A stretch of DNA of 5,866 nt, from positions 1-5,866 of the forward strand of contig CAKTXN010000107.1 in assembly GCA_934630905.1 (NCBI GenBank), in the 5' to 3' direction. The notes beneath the pieces were generated by a model. It was given only the letters and a program-made list of their open reading frames with translations. It was not told where the DNA came from and searched no databases. Made by a program: the position numbers and the translations under genes. How positions within the stretch are numbered: position 1 is the stretch's first letter; each line of letters opens with the position of its first letter. This document shows positions 5,784-5,866 of the stretch, piece by piece. This stretch comes from an uncultured Eggerthellaceae bacterium (GTDB lineage Bacteria; Actinomycetota; Coriobacteriia; Coriobacteriales; Eggerthellaceae).

Positions 5784-5866
5784 GCTGCAAAAATGTAGCA
5801 AAGGAATTCGTTCCGCTGCCAAAGACAGCTGGCACCGAAAGGTTTAATCGCAATTGCGGCCTGCCG
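5784..5866 (+). ncRNA. Ribosomal protein L10 leader (partial at window edge)
   Basis: Autoregulatory 5' leader that L10 (with L12) binds to repress its own operon. The conserved core is clear: CCAAAGACAGC (5819-5829), TTAATC (5844-5849) and CCTGCCG (5860-5866), all hallmarks of this RNA (Rfam L10_leader). Small helices can be drawn: GCTGC/GTAGC (5784-5788 with 5795-5799), GGAA-TTCG-TTCC (5803-5814), ACC-GAAA-GGT (5834-5843) and CGC-AATT-GCG (5849-5858). The window ends inside the element; rplJ and rplL are expected to the right. The boundaries are approximate. Confidence 0.85.

Noticed and set aside
5403..5847. ORFs on both strands through the GC-rich stretch
   Set aside because: Low-complexity Arg/Ala/Gly/Cys translations, no ribosome-binding sites, and they run through the L10 promoter and leader.

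Overview
The window looks like chromosomal DNA from a moderately high-GC, gut-type anaerobic actinobacterium, most likely a coriobacterium of the Eggerthellaceae kind. This is inferred from the gene families (zinc-dependent phospholipase C family, LarE, ferredoxin-type aldo/keto reductase), GC-biased codon use, TTG/GTG starts, and a ribosomal protein L10 leader at the right edge. I cannot name the genus. No rRNA, tRNA, CRISPR array, transposase or phage gene is visible.

Left block, + strand: the 3' part of a zinc-dependent phospholipase C family gene (1-931) runs directly into a larE-like sulfur transferase gene (924-1712). The LarE-like protein is unusual at both ends. Its N-terminus is a Gly/Ala/Cys-rich low-complexity stretch built on a 48-bp in-frame repeat. 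It stops just after the catalytic-cysteine region, so the C-terminal part normal for LarE is missing.

The 317-bp gap between convergent genes (1713-2029) holds two abutting inverted repeats at 1757-1892, which together look like a small palindromic element, and a clear rho-independent terminator for the minus strand (1911-1947).

Middle block, - strand: an unrecognised 75-residue protein (2030-2257) lies downstream of a DHA2-type 14-TM MFS exporter (2370-3917). Both point left and probably share the terminator at 1947-1911.

The divergent control region (3918-4323) carries a dyad close to the exporter start, a 10-bp direct repeat, a MerR-like promoter with a 19-bp spacer pointing right, and a leader with about five 14-bp tandem repeats. 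That leader precedes an aldo/keto reductase with a C-terminal double [4Fe-4S] ferredoxin domain (4324-5460). A stress- or ligand-induced exporter/reductase pair is a plausible reading, but no regulator gene is in the window.

Right edge: about 290 bp of GC-rich low-complexity DNA without a convincing gene (5461-5749), then a strong sigma-70-type promoter (5750-5777) and the start of an L10 leader (about 5784-5866). This should control rplJ-rplL beyond the window. The best candidates for something undescribed are the palindromic element at 1757-1892, the modified larE beside it, and the repeat-bearing leader of the reductase. None is strong evidence of a new system on its own.
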